NCBI GenBank assembly: GCA_000432255.1
Contig: HF989927.1
Coordinates: 1 to 41,781, forward strand
Source: Acholeplasma sp. CAG:878
Lineage (GTDB): Bacteria > Bacillota_I > Bacilli_A > RF39 > UBA660
DNA: 41,781 bases
Reading direction: 5' to 3'
This document shows, in pieces, positions 7,615-15,434 of this stretch. Numbering within the stretch: position 1 is the stretch's first letter; each line of letters opens with the position of its first letter. Made by a program: the position numbers and the translations under genes. Below the pieces are notes generated by a model. It ran no database searches and had not been told where the DNA came from. It was given only the letters and a program-made list of their open reading frames with translations.

Positions 7615-8760
7615 GTGCATAATAATTGTAATTATAATAACGATTACGAAGAAATAAGAAAAAGAATTCAAGAAGAACAAAATAAATATAGATTTTGCTA
7701 TGTGCAAGGGCCAAAAGGAGATAAAGGGGATAGAGGTGATATTGGTCCACAGGGAGAAAGAGGTTTACCAGGACCGGTAAGCATTGAGGTTGGTTTTACA
7801 GAGACTGTAGAATCATTTGAAGATGCCAAGGTAGAAAATGTTGGAACAAACGAAGATGTAATTTTGAATTTTAAAATACCTAAAGGAATACAGGGAATAG
7901 AAGGAAAAACTGGACCACAAGGAATTCAAGGACCAAAAGGAGATAAAGGAGATGTTGGGCCTCAAGGAATTAAAGGAGAAAAAGGCGATCCAGGTCCATC
8001 AACTATTCAAATTGGAAATGTAGAAACAATAGAACCAAACGAAGAAGCAGAGGTAATAAATACTGGAACACCAGTAGATGTAGTTCTGGATTTTAAAATA
8101 CCAAGGGGTGAAAAAGGTGAACGAGGTGATATTGGGCCAAGAGGAATGCCAGGAGAAATAGGAAGAACAGAACATATTGCTATAGATGAAACAGAGACTT
8201 TAGAAGCTGGAGAACCAGCAACTGTTATGGATACTTTTGAAAATTGGGTGCACCATCTAGCATTTTCAATACCAAAAGGAGAAAAAGGAGATATGGGAGA
8301 AAGAGGACCACAAGGGCCTGCTGGTCCTCCAGGAACATCTTTTACATCTTCTTATGGAATTAGATATTCAATGACTGACACTCAAATAAATTTACCACAA
8401 GCTGTAGATACAGTAATACCATTACTAGAAAAAGGAACGGCATTTCTTACAGAATATCCAGATAATAATTCTATTAAAATAAAAGAAAGTGGTGTTTATT
8501 TAGTTTCATATTTGCTATGTGGGGCTACCAATGAAGAGTGTTCTATAACTATGTCTGTTAGAGCAAATGATATATTAGTGCCTGCAACGAGTGCAACGAG
8601 TGAATTTAGTGCTCAAATGATTAATAGTATAAGTGGTTCAACTATTTGTTCTCTACAACCAAACGATCTTATAACGCTAAACGTTAAAACATCAAAAACC
8701 GTTAATATGAGATTTAATGGAAGTACTAATGCAATGCTAAGTGTTACAAAAATACATTAA
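7615..8760 (+). CDS. collagen-like repeat protein with C-terminal BclA/C1q-like domain
   Basis: 381 residues from GTG 7615 behind AAGGGGAG; the ATG at 7611 is out of frame and stops at once. Four Gly-x-y tracts (about residues 32-54, 91-128, 165-183, 222-240) are interrupted by three copies of a 36-38-residue module that ends FKIPKG, FKIPRG or FSIPKG. Residues 241-381 look like the beta-rich trimerising domain of BclA-type proteins (SGVYLVSYLL, NSISGSTI, LSVTKI). There is no signal peptide or membrane anchor. BclA-like exosporium proteins also lack Sec signals, and the upstream promoter is sigma-K-like, so a spore-surface filament is the best guess. A phage tail fibre is the alternative. Confidence 0.8.
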   Translation: MHNNCNYNNDYEEIRKRIQEEQNKYRFCYVQGPKGDKGDRGDIGPQGERGLPGPVSIEVGFTETVESFEDAKVENVGTNEDVILNFKIPKGIQGIEGKTGPQGIQGPKGDKGDVGPQGIKGEKGDPGPSTIQIGNVETIEPNEEAEVINTGTPVDVVLDFKIPRGEKGERGDIGPRGMPGEIGRTEHIAIDETETLEAGEPATVMDTFENWVHHLAFSIPKGEKGDMGERGPQGPAGPPGTSFTSSYGIRYSMTDTQINLPQAVDTVIPLLEKGTAFLTEYPDNNSIKIKESGVYLVSYLLCGATNEECSITMSVRANDILVPATSATSEFSAQMINSISGSTICSLQPNDLITLNVKTSKTVNMRFNGSTNAMLSVTKIH

Positions 8761-8784
8761 GAATAGGAAAACTATTCTTTTTTT
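8759..8784 (+). terminator. terminator of the collagen-like gene
   Basis: AAGAATAG, loop GAAAA, CTATTCTT, then a T-run. It begins within the stop codon. Confidence 0.85.
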
Positions 8785-8788
8785 AATC

Positions 8789-8831
8789 TGTATTAATTAA
8801 TTATTACATTTTTTGTTTTCATCATAAATTA
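8789..8831 (+). promoter_or_regulatory. sigma-K-like promoter of the WxL-like operon
   Basis: TGTATTAATTAA, 22 bp, CATAAATTA, the same length and ends as 7516-7558. An AC lies 15 bp before CATA (8806-8807), one base short of the usual sigma-K spacing. Confidence 0.45.
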
Positions 8832-8851
8832 TTACAAAGGAAGGTGATAAT

Positions 8852-10708
8852 ATTCAAGTAATAGATAATAATACCGTTATTGTAATGACAAGTGATGAAT
8901 TAAAACAAGCATTAAGTGAGGATAATAATTATGATTATATTTATTTAGGAAATGATATAACAGCAACAAGTGGTTTTGTTATAAATAGTAATAAAAACAA
9001 ATTAATAATTGATGGAACTTATAATAATACAAAATATACTTATACAAATAATTTAAGTTTAGAAGCAACAGTTATAAAGGCAAGTACAACTAATAAAAAA
9101 ATTATATTAAAGAATATGAACATAATATCTTCACATGGTTATGGAGTTGTTTATGTTCCTTCTCATCCCAACTATTCTAATGTAGTTGTAGAGTACAATA
9201 ATATAAATTTTAGTGGAATAGAACTTTCACAGAATTATTACGGAACTACTAAGATTGTTGATTCTATAATAGAAGTAAAAGATACTAATAGTGTTCCAGC
9301 ACAAAGGGTTTGCGATTCCAATAGAATTATAATAGATGGTAATACAACAATAACAAGCACATCAAGTACTAATACAGTTCTTTTCTTTAATGATGTTATA
9401 CCATCTTTTGTTAAAATTATGCCAAATAGTAAAGTAAGTGTAACAACAGATAGAGAATTTATGAATGGAACGAATAGAACAGATTTAACGATAGGACATG
9501 GGGCTGAATTTCTTTTAACTACTGGTAATGGATTCGCTAAAACTACAACGCATGGAGCCAGAAATGTACTGGTTGAAGAGATGGCAAACTTCACTTTTAT
9601 TGAAAAGGGACATCAAAGAATTCCAATGTGGAATGTGTTTGGAGATTTTGTGGTTAAAGAAGGGGCAAGTGTTGCAGTGCTTAATACATATATGTCCACA
9701 CCGTCTGATAACTATAATATATATTTTAAAGGTACAAATCAAAAATTTATATTAGATAATCCAAAATATGTAAATATTTATACCAAAAATGCTAGTGTAG
9801 TATATACAAATAATCCTGTTGATTTTATATTCAAATTTACGAGAATAAATATGTGGATATATGCCCTTGATTATACTTCTGCATGTACTCTTGCTGATAC
9901 ACCTGCTTTTTATTGGTATAAAGAAAAGTATCCTGTTGAAATGATTGGCGTTTTAAATAAAGATAGTACTACTATTTCATCGCATAATTTTACAGAAACA
10001 GAGTTAAATTCATTGCCAGATATAAATAATTTTTCATTCCAGAATATAAAGATATTAACAATAGGAATGTTAAAAATAAATGTTCATCCTATTACAGATA
10101 CTACAGATGCTATTTCGGGACACACTATACCATATTCAAACATAAAAATAGAATATAATAATAAGAGTTTAACAGCCACTGCGGATGAAAATGGCTTATT
10201 TGAAACAAAAATTGATTCTACCATTTTAGATAATACAAAAATTAAAATAACGTCTTGTTTAAACAGCACTTTTGCTGAAAAAAAAGTAACAACACCATTT
10301 GCAGGTGAATTAACGCTATTAAAAGTTTCAGAGAATATTCCTTTTAATAGTGTTCCGTCTTCTACTAATCCAATAATTTTATCTAAAAAAAATAAAACAG
10401 TTATAACTGTTGTAGATAGTAGAATTAATAGTTCTAACTGGAAATTGTATATAAATTTTATAAATCCAATGATAGAAGAAAAGGGTAAAGTGTTGATAGA
10501 TTCATTATTTTTTAAAAAGTTTGATAATGAAGAAATTCTTTTGAAAACAAATAAAAAATTAGTGTATGAATCATTAGATAGTGGAGAAAATGTGAGTGTA
10601 AGTAACGTTACATTCTCAACTGATAAAGGATTATTTCTAAAACCAAGTAAAGATTTACTAGAAGAAGAAGATTATTCTACTATTGTAATATGGAGTGTAG
10701 AAGAATGA
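8852..10708 (+). CDS. pectate-lyase-like adhesin with C-terminal WxL-like domain
   Basis: 618 residues if translation starts at the ATT at 8852, which lies 5 bp after GGAAGGTG; the first ATG (8885) has no ribosome site. The N-terminal half begins MTSDELKQAL...YIYLGNDIT and LIIDGTYNNTKYTY, the pattern of the pectate-lyase-like adhesive beta-helix found in WxL proteins. A beta-sandwich region follows (about 400-480). The end carries the two WxL marks, NWKLYI at W530 and VIWSVEE at W614. WxL domains bind peptidoglycan from outside, yet no signal peptide is present. With the sigma-K-like promoter this suggests a spore-surface protein; a phage structural protein is possible. It is probably in an operon with the next two genes. 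Confidence 0.65.
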   Translation: MQVIDNNTVIVMTSDELKQALSEDNNYDYIYLGNDITATSGFVINSNKNKLIIDGTYNNTKYTYTNNLSLEATVIKASTTNKKIILKNMNIISSHGYGVVYVPSHPNYSNVVVEYNNINFSGIELSQNYYGTTKIVDSIIEVKDTNSVPAQRVCDSNRIIIDGNTTITSTSSTNTVLFFNDVIPSFVKIMPNSKVSVTTDREFMNGTNRTDLTIGHGAEFLLTTGNGFAKTTTHGARNVLVEEMANFTFIEKGHQRIPMWNVFGDFVVKEGASVAVLNTYMSTPSDNYNIYFKGTNQKFILDNPKYVNIYTKNASVVYTNNPVDFIFKFTRINMWIYALDYTSACTLADTPAFYWYKEKYPVEMIGVLNKDSTTISSHNFTETELNSLPDINNFSFQNIKILTIGMLKINVHPITDTTDAISGHTIPYSNIKIEYNNKSLTATADENGLFETKIDSTILDNTKIKITSCLNSTFAEKKVTTPFAGELTLLKVSENIPFNSVPSSTNPIILSKKNKTVITVVDSRINSSNWKLYINFINPMIEEKGKVLIDSLFFKKFDNEEILLKTNKKLVYESLDSGENVSVSNVTFSTDKGLFLKPSKDLLEEEDYSTIVIWSVEE

Positions 10709-10753
10709 TACTTTTAGATAAGAATATAAAAAAATATTGTAATGAGGTGATGT

Positions 10754-11113
10754 ATGCAAAAAGATTATATCTATATAAAATTGTGTGATGGTATAAATAT
10801 ACCAAATGCAAAACTTATTTTAAAAGATAAATGTAATAAAGTTGTTTTTGAATCTTTTTCGGAAGAAATTGGTAAGATTAGAATACCTATTTGTGATCGA
10901 GAAGTCTACAAATTAATCATTATTTCTAAAACTAATAAGTTTATAGTGCCTTTAATTGCAAAGAAAAATGAAACTTATTGTATAAACATTGGTAGTAATA
11001 ATCCAAATAGTAAAAAACATCTTATTACAATATGGTTAATGGATGCCAATTATCCAAATATAAGAATAAAAGGAGGGAAAATGATAATATGGCAAGACAT
11101 ACAATCCCAATAA
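10754..11113 (+). CDS. small beta-rich protein of the surface cassette
   Basis: 119 residues, not recognised by family. ATG behind GAGGTGAT, 45 bp after the WxL-like gene and overlapping the next gene by 25 bp, so it is translationally linked. The N-terminal 95 residues look like one prealbumin-like sandwich (IPNAKLILKDKCNKVVF, FIVPLIAKKNETYCINIG). The end contains LMDANYPNIRIKGGKMII, closely matching the C-terminus of the next protein (LTDASFPNIPIKDGQIIL). No signal peptide. Confidence 0.65.
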   Translation: MQKDYIYIKLCDGINIPNAKLILKDKCNKVVFESFSEEIGKIRIPICDREVYKLIIISKTNKFIVPLIAKKNETYCINIGSNNPNSKKHLITIWLMDANYPNIRIKGGKMIIWQDIQSQ

Positions 11114-11634
11114 CTAATGGGAAAGGGAGTATAGAATTGGTTAATGGAACATATAATGCAACAGCGTTAGTTGGTGGTTACGATGCTTCTACTCTAGATC
11201 CTAAAAATGTAACCATAATAGAAGGCACGAATGATTATGCTTTTACAATAAGTGCGAAAGGAACCTTGACTTTGCATGTAACTGATACGGGTGATCCTGT
11301 TAGTGGTGTACAAATTATAGGAGCAAAATTTATAAGAACAGATAGTACAGGTACTATAACGGGAGTAGAAGCAACAACTGATCATGATGGAAATGCAGTG
11401 TTTAATAATGTTCCGTTTGCTCCAACAGATAGTACTGAAATATATTATAAACAGATAACAAGCGATGGAGGACACACATTTGATGATTCTGTAAAATCTA
11501 TTATTATGACTACATCGACTCAAACTGTTGAGATAGCAAACCCAGCAGCGCCACTTAGAAATATAATGCTTACTGATGCAAGTTTTCCTAATATACCAAT
11601 AAAAGATGGTCAAATTATATTAGCTGATAATTAA
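11089..11634 (+). CDS. Ig/prealbumin-like repeat protein of the surface cassette
   Basis: 181 residues from ATG 11089 (MARHTIPITNGKGSIELVNG), 11 bp after AGGAGGG; an earlier frame start at 11032 has no ribosome site. It has an N-terminal beta segment, then a CNA-B/SpaA-like sandwich (GTLTLHVTDTGDPVSGVQII ... TDHDGNAVFNNVPF), rich in Thr and Ser. The last 24 residues repeat the DAxxPNIxIKxGxII motif seen at the end of the preceding protein. No signal peptide or sorting motif. The role is probably structural, in the same layer as its neighbours. A terminator follows at once. Confidence 0.65.
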   Translation: MARHTIPITNGKGSIELVNGTYNATALVGGYDASTLDPKNVTIIEGTNDYAFTISAKGTLTLHVTDTGDPVSGVQIIGAKFIRTDSTGTITGVEATTDHDGNAVFNNVPFAPTDSTEIYYKQITSDGGHTFDDSVKSIIMTTSTQTVEIANPAAPLRNIMLTDASFPNIPIKDGQIILADN

Positions 11635-11658
11635 AAAAAGCAAAAAATGCTTTTTTTT
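11634..11658 (+). terminator. terminator of the surface-protein operon
   Basis: AAAAAAGCA, loop AAAAA, TGCTTTTTTTT, directly after the stop. Confidence 0.85.
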
Positions 11659-11675
11659 GTAAAACAAGAAAAAAA

Positions 11676-11730
11676 TCTACCGAAAGCGGAAAAAATGCGG
11701 TATTATATATATAACAAGAGGATATATTGC
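11676..11730 (+). promoter_or_regulatory. island promoter-leader module, copy 2
   Basis: TCTACCGAAAGCGG, AAAAAATGCGG, TATTATATATATA, then ACAAGAGGATATATTGC. It aligns with 5761-5812 over the whole length with a 2-3 base gap. An imperfect CCGAAAGCGG palindrome occupies the -35 position. It drives the 29-residue peptide gene at 11753. Confidence 0.5.
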
Positions 11731-11752
11731 AAAAAAAGAAAGGAGGAAATAT

Positions 11753-11842
11753 GTGAAGTTTATTTACAGAATACTACCAATTTTTATAATAATAGTATTC
11801 GCATTTCTGATATTCTTTGTTGAGGAATGTATGAAGATTTAA
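11753..11842 (+). CDS. 29-residue hydrophobic single-span peptide
   Basis: GTG start 6 bp after a full AAGGAGG, the strongest ribosome site in the island. The peptide begins VKFIYRILPIF, continues as an unbroken hydrophobic stretch of Ile, Phe, Val and Leu, and ends VEECMKI. It resembles small membrane peptides such as type I toxins, but no family can be named. It lies directly after the second promoter-leader module, and its end overlaps the serine recombinase remnant in another frame. Confidence 0.45.
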   Translation: MKFIYRILPIFIIIVFAFLIFFVEECMKI

Positions 11843-12144
11843 AAACCGGTATAATTGATTATGAAGAATACAAAATGTTTAAAGAAAACTTTAAAAATGA
11901 AAAAAGTAGTTTAATGACAAGATTAGATATAGTTAATAAACAAATAAATGAATTAGAAAAATCTGAATACAAATTTGAAGAAGTGGGAAAATTATATGAA
12001 AAGTATGATTCAATAAAAGAAGTAACTAGAGAAATAATAAATGAATTTGTTAAAAAAATCATAGTTGTTAAATATGATTCTGAAACTAATTCGAGAGATA
12101 TAAAAATTGAATGGAGATACCAATTTTATTTTTGTCAGAAATAA
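11827..12144 (+). pseudogene. C-terminal remnant of a large serine recombinase
   Basis: 105 codons. MYEDLKTGIIDYEEYKMFKE, a coiled-coil middle (LDIVNKQINELEKSEYKFEE) and REIINEFVKKIIVVKYD with IEWRYQF match the C-terminal tail of TnpX/Tn5397-type large serine recombinases, after the zinc ribbon. The catalytic resolvase domain and its Ser are absent. At its 3' end the sequence joins a Fic-protein remnant, so a deletion has fused two genes. This is the main sign of a former mobile element here. Confidence 0.65.
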
Positions 12145-12543
12145 TAGAATTATATAAACCTAGTTATCATAAATTTTTAAATGAGAGCAGAAAGGGAAAT
12201 ATGATTGGATTTATCAAATTCTTTTTACAATGCATAATAGAGCAATGTAGTAATTACATAGCAAAAATAAATAGAATAAAGCAAATATATATAAAAGATA
12301 TGAAAAAATTAGAAAATTTAAAAAGTAATGCCGTCTATAGAATTATGCCTGCAATAATGAGACAAATAGTTTTCGCAAAAAAAAGAAATAGAAGAAGAAT
12401 CTGGAGTATCAAGAAATACAGTTTTAACTTTAATCGATAAATTAGTGAAACTTAATATATTAGTGCCAGATTCTAATTATGCAAAACTAAGTTATAGATA
12501 TAATGAAATTTATAATGTTTTTGTTGGCAGAGATATATCATAA
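12111..12543 (+). pseudogene. C-terminal remnant of a Fic-family protein, frameshifted
   Basis: The frame gives PILFLSEIIELYKPSYHKF, FIKFFLQCIIEQCSNYI and NAVYRIMPAIMRQIVFAKK. After an A8 run (12377-12384) it continues in another frame as KEIEEESGVSRNTVLTLIDK and KLNILVPDSNYAK. This is the typical end of Fic proteins with a C-terminal winged helix: the region after the catalytic helix, then the HTH. The HPFxxGNGR catalytic motif is missing and the A-run is shifted by one base. The 5' edge overlaps the recombinase remnant. Confidence 0.7.
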
Positions 12544-12970
12544 TTTTTCAAATTATGTTAAAATTAATGTGATAATTAATTTTATGTTAAATCTTTTATA
12601 AAAATAAAATGATTTTGTCAATTTAGAAACACACATGCATAATGACTTAACCATTATGTAAATATATTAAAATAAGGTAAAAATTTATGAACGAAAAAAT
12701 GTATTATTTATTAGAAATAAACTATTAACGCATGTGATTGGAGATATTAGTGATAAGGAAACATATTTTAAATTTGAATCAATAACCAAAAATGGTGGCT
12801 TAATGTCATTACAAAAATAGAATTAGGAATAAGTCAAAGTGAAAGACTTATACGATTAAATGAATCCGCAAGAAATCAAATGAAAATATCAAAAAATAAT
12901 TGTGGAATAAAAGAACTTAAAAAAATTATTAAATATATTGAGAAGATAAGTAGTAAAGTTGGTGATTAAA
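12544..12970 (+). other. gene-poor stretch with degraded coding pieces
   Basis: No intact gene in 427 bp. A short frame from ATG 12687 stops at 12728. A second frame reads KLLTHVIGDISDKETYFKFE and stops. A third, ending at the TAA 12967-12969, reads WLNVITKIELGISQSERLIR and then LNESARNQMKIS. The three look like one frameshifted gene of unknown family. The last ends 1 bp before the following gene. Confidence 0.4.
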
Positions 12971-13807
12971 ATGGACTTATTAGACACAATACTTAATTGT
13001 AAGGAAGAAGAATTAGAAAGTATTATAAATAATGCAATTGTAGAAGCTGATTTAAAAAGCACCAGAATAGAAAGATTAGGTTTCCTAGAACACTATATGG
13101 CTAATAATTGTTTTAAAGGTTTTATATCACTTACTACACGAATAAAGTATGCCAGTATGAGTATTGAAACATATGGTATGAATACAATTGATTTTTTCTA
13201 TGATTTTGCTAAATTTATAAGGAAATATAAAATAAACACTAAACAATCACTAATCTATAGTTTAGAATTATTTATAAACAATTATTTTGGTACGAAAGGA
13301 AAATATACTAGAGAGCAAATTTTTAATGATATTGCATGGAAAACAACTAAAACTGATTTTGAATATTTTGATGCTCTTGAAAACAATAAAATCGGAGATT
13401 TAAAAGGTATGGGAGCAGCTTTATGTACTGAGAGAAGTGCTTTAGCTCAACAAATTCTTAGTTTATTCGGGTTTGAGGTATACTATTGTATGGGCTGTAT
13501 TTCAAACGATACAGTAGAAGAAGCACATTGTTTTAATATTATAAAAAGAAAAAACGATTATGCTATTTTAGATTATAGTATGCCAGTAGCAAGTTATAAT
13601 CAAAGTGGTAATGTAATAGCTTTATACCCATTTATTGGTTCATTATCTAGTGAAGAGTTTGAAAGTTTTAAAGATGATGGTGTTATAAAATCATTTGATA
13701 ACTACGGATATTTAAATAAAAATCAGAAACATTTAACTGGAACTAAAAGAAGATATCTAATTGGTTCTTTTCAAATAACTGATGAAAGTTTTAAAATTAG
13801 AAGATAA
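12971..13807 (+). CDS. transglutaminase/cysteine-peptidase-fold protein of unknown function
   Basis: 278 residues from ATG 12971, six bases after GGTGAT; a TTG at 12959 is possible but has no ribosome site. The N-terminal half is helical and unassigned. The centre has a candidate Cys-His-Asp triad in transglutaminase order: C152 in ALCTERSALAQQILSLFGFE, H186 in EEAHCFNII and D201 in YAILDYSMP. There is no signal peptide, so it acts in the cytoplasm or mother cell. It is not similar to the B. subtilis spore transglutaminase Tgl. It stands alone with its own terminator, at the end of the accessory island. Confidence 0.55.
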   Translation: MDLLDTILNCKEEELESIINNAIVEADLKSTRIERLGFLEHYMANNCFKGFISLTTRIKYASMSIETYGMNTIDFFYDFAKFIRKYKINTKQSLIYSLELFINNYFGTKGKYTREQIFNDIAWKTTKTDFEYFDALENNKIGDLKGMGAALCTERSALAQQILSLFGFEVYYCMGCISNDTVEEAHCFNIIKRKNDYAILDYSMPVASYNQSGNVIALYPFIGSLSSEEFESFKDDGVIKSFDNYGYLNKNQKHLTGTKRRYLIGSFQITDESFKIRR

Positions 13808-13812
13808 AATAT

Positions 13813-13838
13813 GAAAGTTCAAACAAAATTGAACTTTT
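13813..13838 (+). terminator. terminator after the transglutaminase-fold gene
   Basis: AAAGTTCAA, loop ACAAAA, TTGAACTTTTT. Confidence 0.8.
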
Positions 13839-13853
13839 TAGTGAGGTTTTATT

Positions 13854-14870
13854 ATGGAAGTGTTAGTTTTATTATTAATAATAATTATTTTTTATAAAAG
13901 TAAAATTTTTAAAAAAGGATTTAATGAAGATTATCTTTCACTAAAATCTAGTAAATGTTATAAAGGCTTTTTAGCTATTATTATCTTATTTCACCACATA
14001 TCACAAAAAGTAAATCCTAACTTATTGTTTTACAAATTTAGTTATGTTGGTTATTTGGCAGTAGCGGTATTTTTCTTTATTTCTGGTTATGGAACTCATA
14101 AATCATATTTAAAAAATGATAATTATAGAAAGAAATTTCTTCAAAATAAATTAATTAACATATTATATCCATATATTATAGTTACAATAATATATGTAAT
14201 ATATAATAAAGCACATTGTAATTGTTATTTTGTTGATAATGTATTTAAATATATCATTAATCCTAATCCAATAGTATCAAACTCTTGGTATATTATTGCC
14301 TTATTAGAATTTAATTTAATGTATTATATTTCAATGAATATATTTAGAAATAAAAAAAATTTAATAATATTTCCAATGATTATATTTAACATATTATATA
14401 TAATGTATTTTAAAAATGGTCCTGATATTTATTGGTATAATGCTGTTCATTTATTTAATATAGGTATTATATTTGCCCAATATGAAAAACAAATTATAAA
14501 CTTTTTAAAAAAATATATTTATATTTTATTACCAGTATTTTATATTATATTCTATATTTTATTTACTACTTATTATAAAGAAAAACTATTTGAAATTCAA
14601 TTTATCACTTCTATTGTAATTGTATTATTATTTATATTAATAAATTTAAAAATTAAAATTAATAACAAAATTTTACTTTTTTTAGGAAAAATATCTTACG
14701 AATTATATATGGTACAAGGATTATTTTTAGATATTTTTAGGTCAAGAATATATAATATAGAAAATGATTTATATTTTACTTTATTAGTTATTATATCATC
14801 TTTAGTATTTGCTTATTTATTACATGTAATATTAGATTTTACAAAAAAAATATTTAAAAAATTTTTATAA
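13854..14870 (+). CDS. acyltransferase 3 family membrane protein
   Basis: 338 residues with about ten hydrophobic helices. Family marks are KCYKGFLAIIILFHHISQ near residue 40 (the conserved His of acyltransferase 3 proteins), VFFFISGYGTHKS, and an Arg/Lys-rich loop RKKFLQNKLINILYP. A late helix pair holds GKISYELYMVQGLF, as in this family. Such proteins (OatA, WecH type) acetylate surface glycans using cytoplasmic acetyl-CoA. ATG behind GTGAGG, directly after the previous terminator and followed by its own. Confidence 0.85.
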   Translation: MEVLVLLLIIIIFYKSKIFKKGFNEDYLSLKSSKCYKGFLAIIILFHHISQKVNPNLLFYKFSYVGYLAVAVFFFISGYGTHKSYLKNDNYRKKFLQNKLINILYPYIIVTIIYVIYNKAHCNCYFVDNVFKYIINPNPIVSNSWYIIALLEFNLMYYISMNIFRNKKNLIIFPMIIFNILYIMYFKNGPDIYWYNAVHLFNIGIIFAQYEKQIINFLKKYIYILLPVFYIIFYILFTTYYKEKLFEIQFITSIVIVLLFILINLKIKINNKILLFLGKISYELYMVQGLFLDIFRSRIYNIENDLYFTLLVIISSLVFAYLLHVILDFTKKIFKKFL

Positions 14871-14893
14871 AATGGTATTTATATTACCATTTT
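14871..14893 (+). terminator. terminator after the acyltransferase
   Basis: AATGGTA, loop TTTATAT, TACCATT followed by T6. The U-tract overlaps the extended -10 of the next gene. Confidence 0.8.
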
Positions 14894-14895
14894 TT

Positions 14896-14904
14896 TGATA
14901 TAAT
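14896..14904 (+). promoter_or_regulatory. extended -10 promoter giving a leaderless start
   Basis: TGATATAAT, the TGn extension plus perfect TATAAT, ends 6 bp before the ATG at 14911. Transcription should begin at or next to the start codon, and no ribosome site is present. Confidence 0.55.
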
Positions 14905-14910
14905 TTAGTT

Positions 14911-15432
14911 ATGAATAAAATAGAGTTAAGAACTAAATACAAAATTATTAGAAATAATATAAAAGATAGAAATATAAAAAACAAAAAAATATTCAACAAA
15001 GTAATCAATGATGAATTAATTTTATCAAAAAATACAATACTAATTTATGTGTCAATAAATAGTGAAGCTGATACAATCAATATTATAAATTATTTTTTAG
15101 GTAAAAAAAATATAGCAGTACCTAAAATAGTTAGCAATGAAATGAAATTTTGTTTAATAAATAGTTTAGAAGTTTTAGAAAAGAAAACATTTGGTATATA
15201 TGAACCAATTGATGACAATTATTTAACTTGTTTTGATGATTCTATTTGTATTACTCCAGGTATTTGTTTTGATAAGAATAATTATAGAATAGGTTATGGA
15301 AAAGGTTTTTATGATAGATTTTTAAACGAACATAATATACCAACTATTGGTTTGTGTTATAAAGAATGTTTGATTGATAAAATAGACAACGATGAATTTG
15401 ATTATAAAGTAGAAAGGGTAATAACTGATTAA
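14911..15432 (+). CDS. 5-formyltetrahydrofolate cyclo-ligase
   Basis: 173 residues, near the usual 180-190. It converts 5-formyl-THF to 5,10-methenyl-THF with ATP. It shows the N-terminal basic ATP-binding residues (KIELRTKYKIIRNN), YVSINSEADT for folate binding, and the hallmark GYGKGFYDRFL. The start is leaderless (see the extended -10). The next genes follow at 2 bp, 2 bp and 8 bp, so it heads a four-gene operon. The B. subtilis equivalent is YqgN. Confidence 0.93.
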   Translation: MNKIELRTKYKIIRNNIKDRNIKNKKIFNKVINDELILSKNTILIYVSINSEADTINIINYFLGKKNIAVPKIVSNEMKFCLINSLEVLEKKTFGIYEPIDDNYLTCFDDSICITPGICFDKNNYRIGYGKGFYDRFLNEHNIPTIGLCYKECLIDKIDNDEFDYKVERVITD

Positions 15433-15434
15433 TT

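Noticed and set aside
7700..8340. Gly-x-y tracts as a possible CRISPR or DNA tandem repeat
   Set aside because: The periodicity is that of collagen codons; the units are neither identical nor spaced like repeats and spacers.
9238..9742. Overlapping minus-strand frames inside the WxL-like gene
   Set aside because: Antisense shadows of a coding region; no promoter, ribosome site or recognisable motif.
11194..11613. 139-codon minus-strand frame opposite the Ig-like gene
   Set aside because: Cys/Ser/Tyr-rich antisense composition and no ribosome site; the plus-strand gene is in an operon with good signals.
12971..13807. Assignment as the spore transglutaminase Tgl
   Set aside because: Sequence and catalytic surroundings do not match Tgl; only the general fold is suggested.
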